Shown: piece after piece, positions 45,245 through 45,267 of the stretch | Layout of the letters: each line of letters opens with the position of its first letter | How positions within the stretch are numbered: the stretch's first letter is position 1 | Source of the DNA: Cellvibrionales bacterium UBA2511 | GTDB lineage: Bacteria > Pseudomonadota > Gammaproteobacteria > Pseudomonadales > Porticoccaceae | Length of the DNA stretch: 45,267 nucleotides | Assembly (NCBI GenBank): GCA_002341315.1 | Contig: DDNV01000013.1 | Location: forward strand, 45,243 to 90,509 | Reading direction: 5' to 3' | Notes under the pieces: generated by a model | Told to the model about the DNA's origin: nothing | Databases searched by the model: none | The model's input: only the letters and a program-made list of their open reading frames with translations | Made by a program: the position numbers and the translations under genes

Positions 45245-45267
45245 CCCCATATCCTGGGTTGTTATAG

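Noticed and set aside
45062..45250. Minus-strand frame of 62 codons over the end of cas2
   Set aside because: It covers the interrupted cas2 region, where the plus-strand frame is clearly Cas2e.
45245..45267. Possible start of a CRISPR leader or array
   Set aside because: Only 23 bases remain after cas2; no repeat or palindrome of repeat type can be seen, so no array is claimed.

Overview
The window looks like a chromosomal segment of a gammaproteobacterium. The evidence is gene order and protein content. It carries epmB/efp/epmA, then miaA-hfq-hflX-hflK-hflC-(DUF2065)-hisZ-purA, then ffh-rpsP-rimM-trmD-rplS, then xerD-dsbC-hom-thrC and recJ. This order resembles Pseudomonas, Cellvibrio and marine relatives rather than enterics. 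I cannot name a genus from sequence alone. I saw no rRNA, tRNA, insertion sequence or CRISPR array.

Layout. 1-2369: EF-P and its beta-lysylation enzymes; epmB runs off the left edge. 2362-10049: tRNA modification (miaA), RNA chaperone (hfq), ribosome-rescue GTPase (hflX), FtsH partners (hflK, hflC), then hisZ and purA. 10172-12859: small proteins (CBS pair, a periplasmic DUF6746-like protein, a YqfO/NIF3-like protein, two Nudix hydrolases, DUF1289). 12887-15131, minus strand: a CorB/CNNM-type membrane protein and the cytochrome-assembly-like YpjD. 15271-18896: SRP GTPase and the rpsP operon, ended by a strong terminator. 19019-23720: xerD, dsbC, hom, thrC. 23745-25790, minus: ppk1 with a three-repeat Pho box upstream. 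26084-29575: an SdiA-regulated-domain protein and a large two-domain protein (TIM-barrel glycosidase-like plus WaaP/InaA-like kinase). 29629-32882, minus: a two-gene beta-oxidation operon. 33041-34771: recJ.

34841-45244 is the accessory part: a WYL-domain regulator, a KilA-N-domain protein, then a type I-E CRISPR-Cas operon in the order cas3-cas8e-cse2-cas6e-cas7e-cas5e-cas1-cas2. The genes overlap or are tightly spaced, so they are probably one transcription unit. All interference genes and cas1 look intact. The cas2 frame contains an in-frame amber codon at codon 46 of 95, so adaptation is predicted to be impaired unless the stop is read through. The array, if present, lies beyond the right edge.

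Most notable points: the amber-interrupted cas2; the barrel-kinase fusion, whose usual catalytic Glu motif is altered; the Pho box for ppk1; a 9-bp inverted repeat just after the WYL gene, in front of the KilA-N/cas block; and a non-coli cas6e position. I did not find convincing evidence for a wholly new system. The WYL/KilA-N/I-E arrangement and the barrel-kinase fusion are the best leads.
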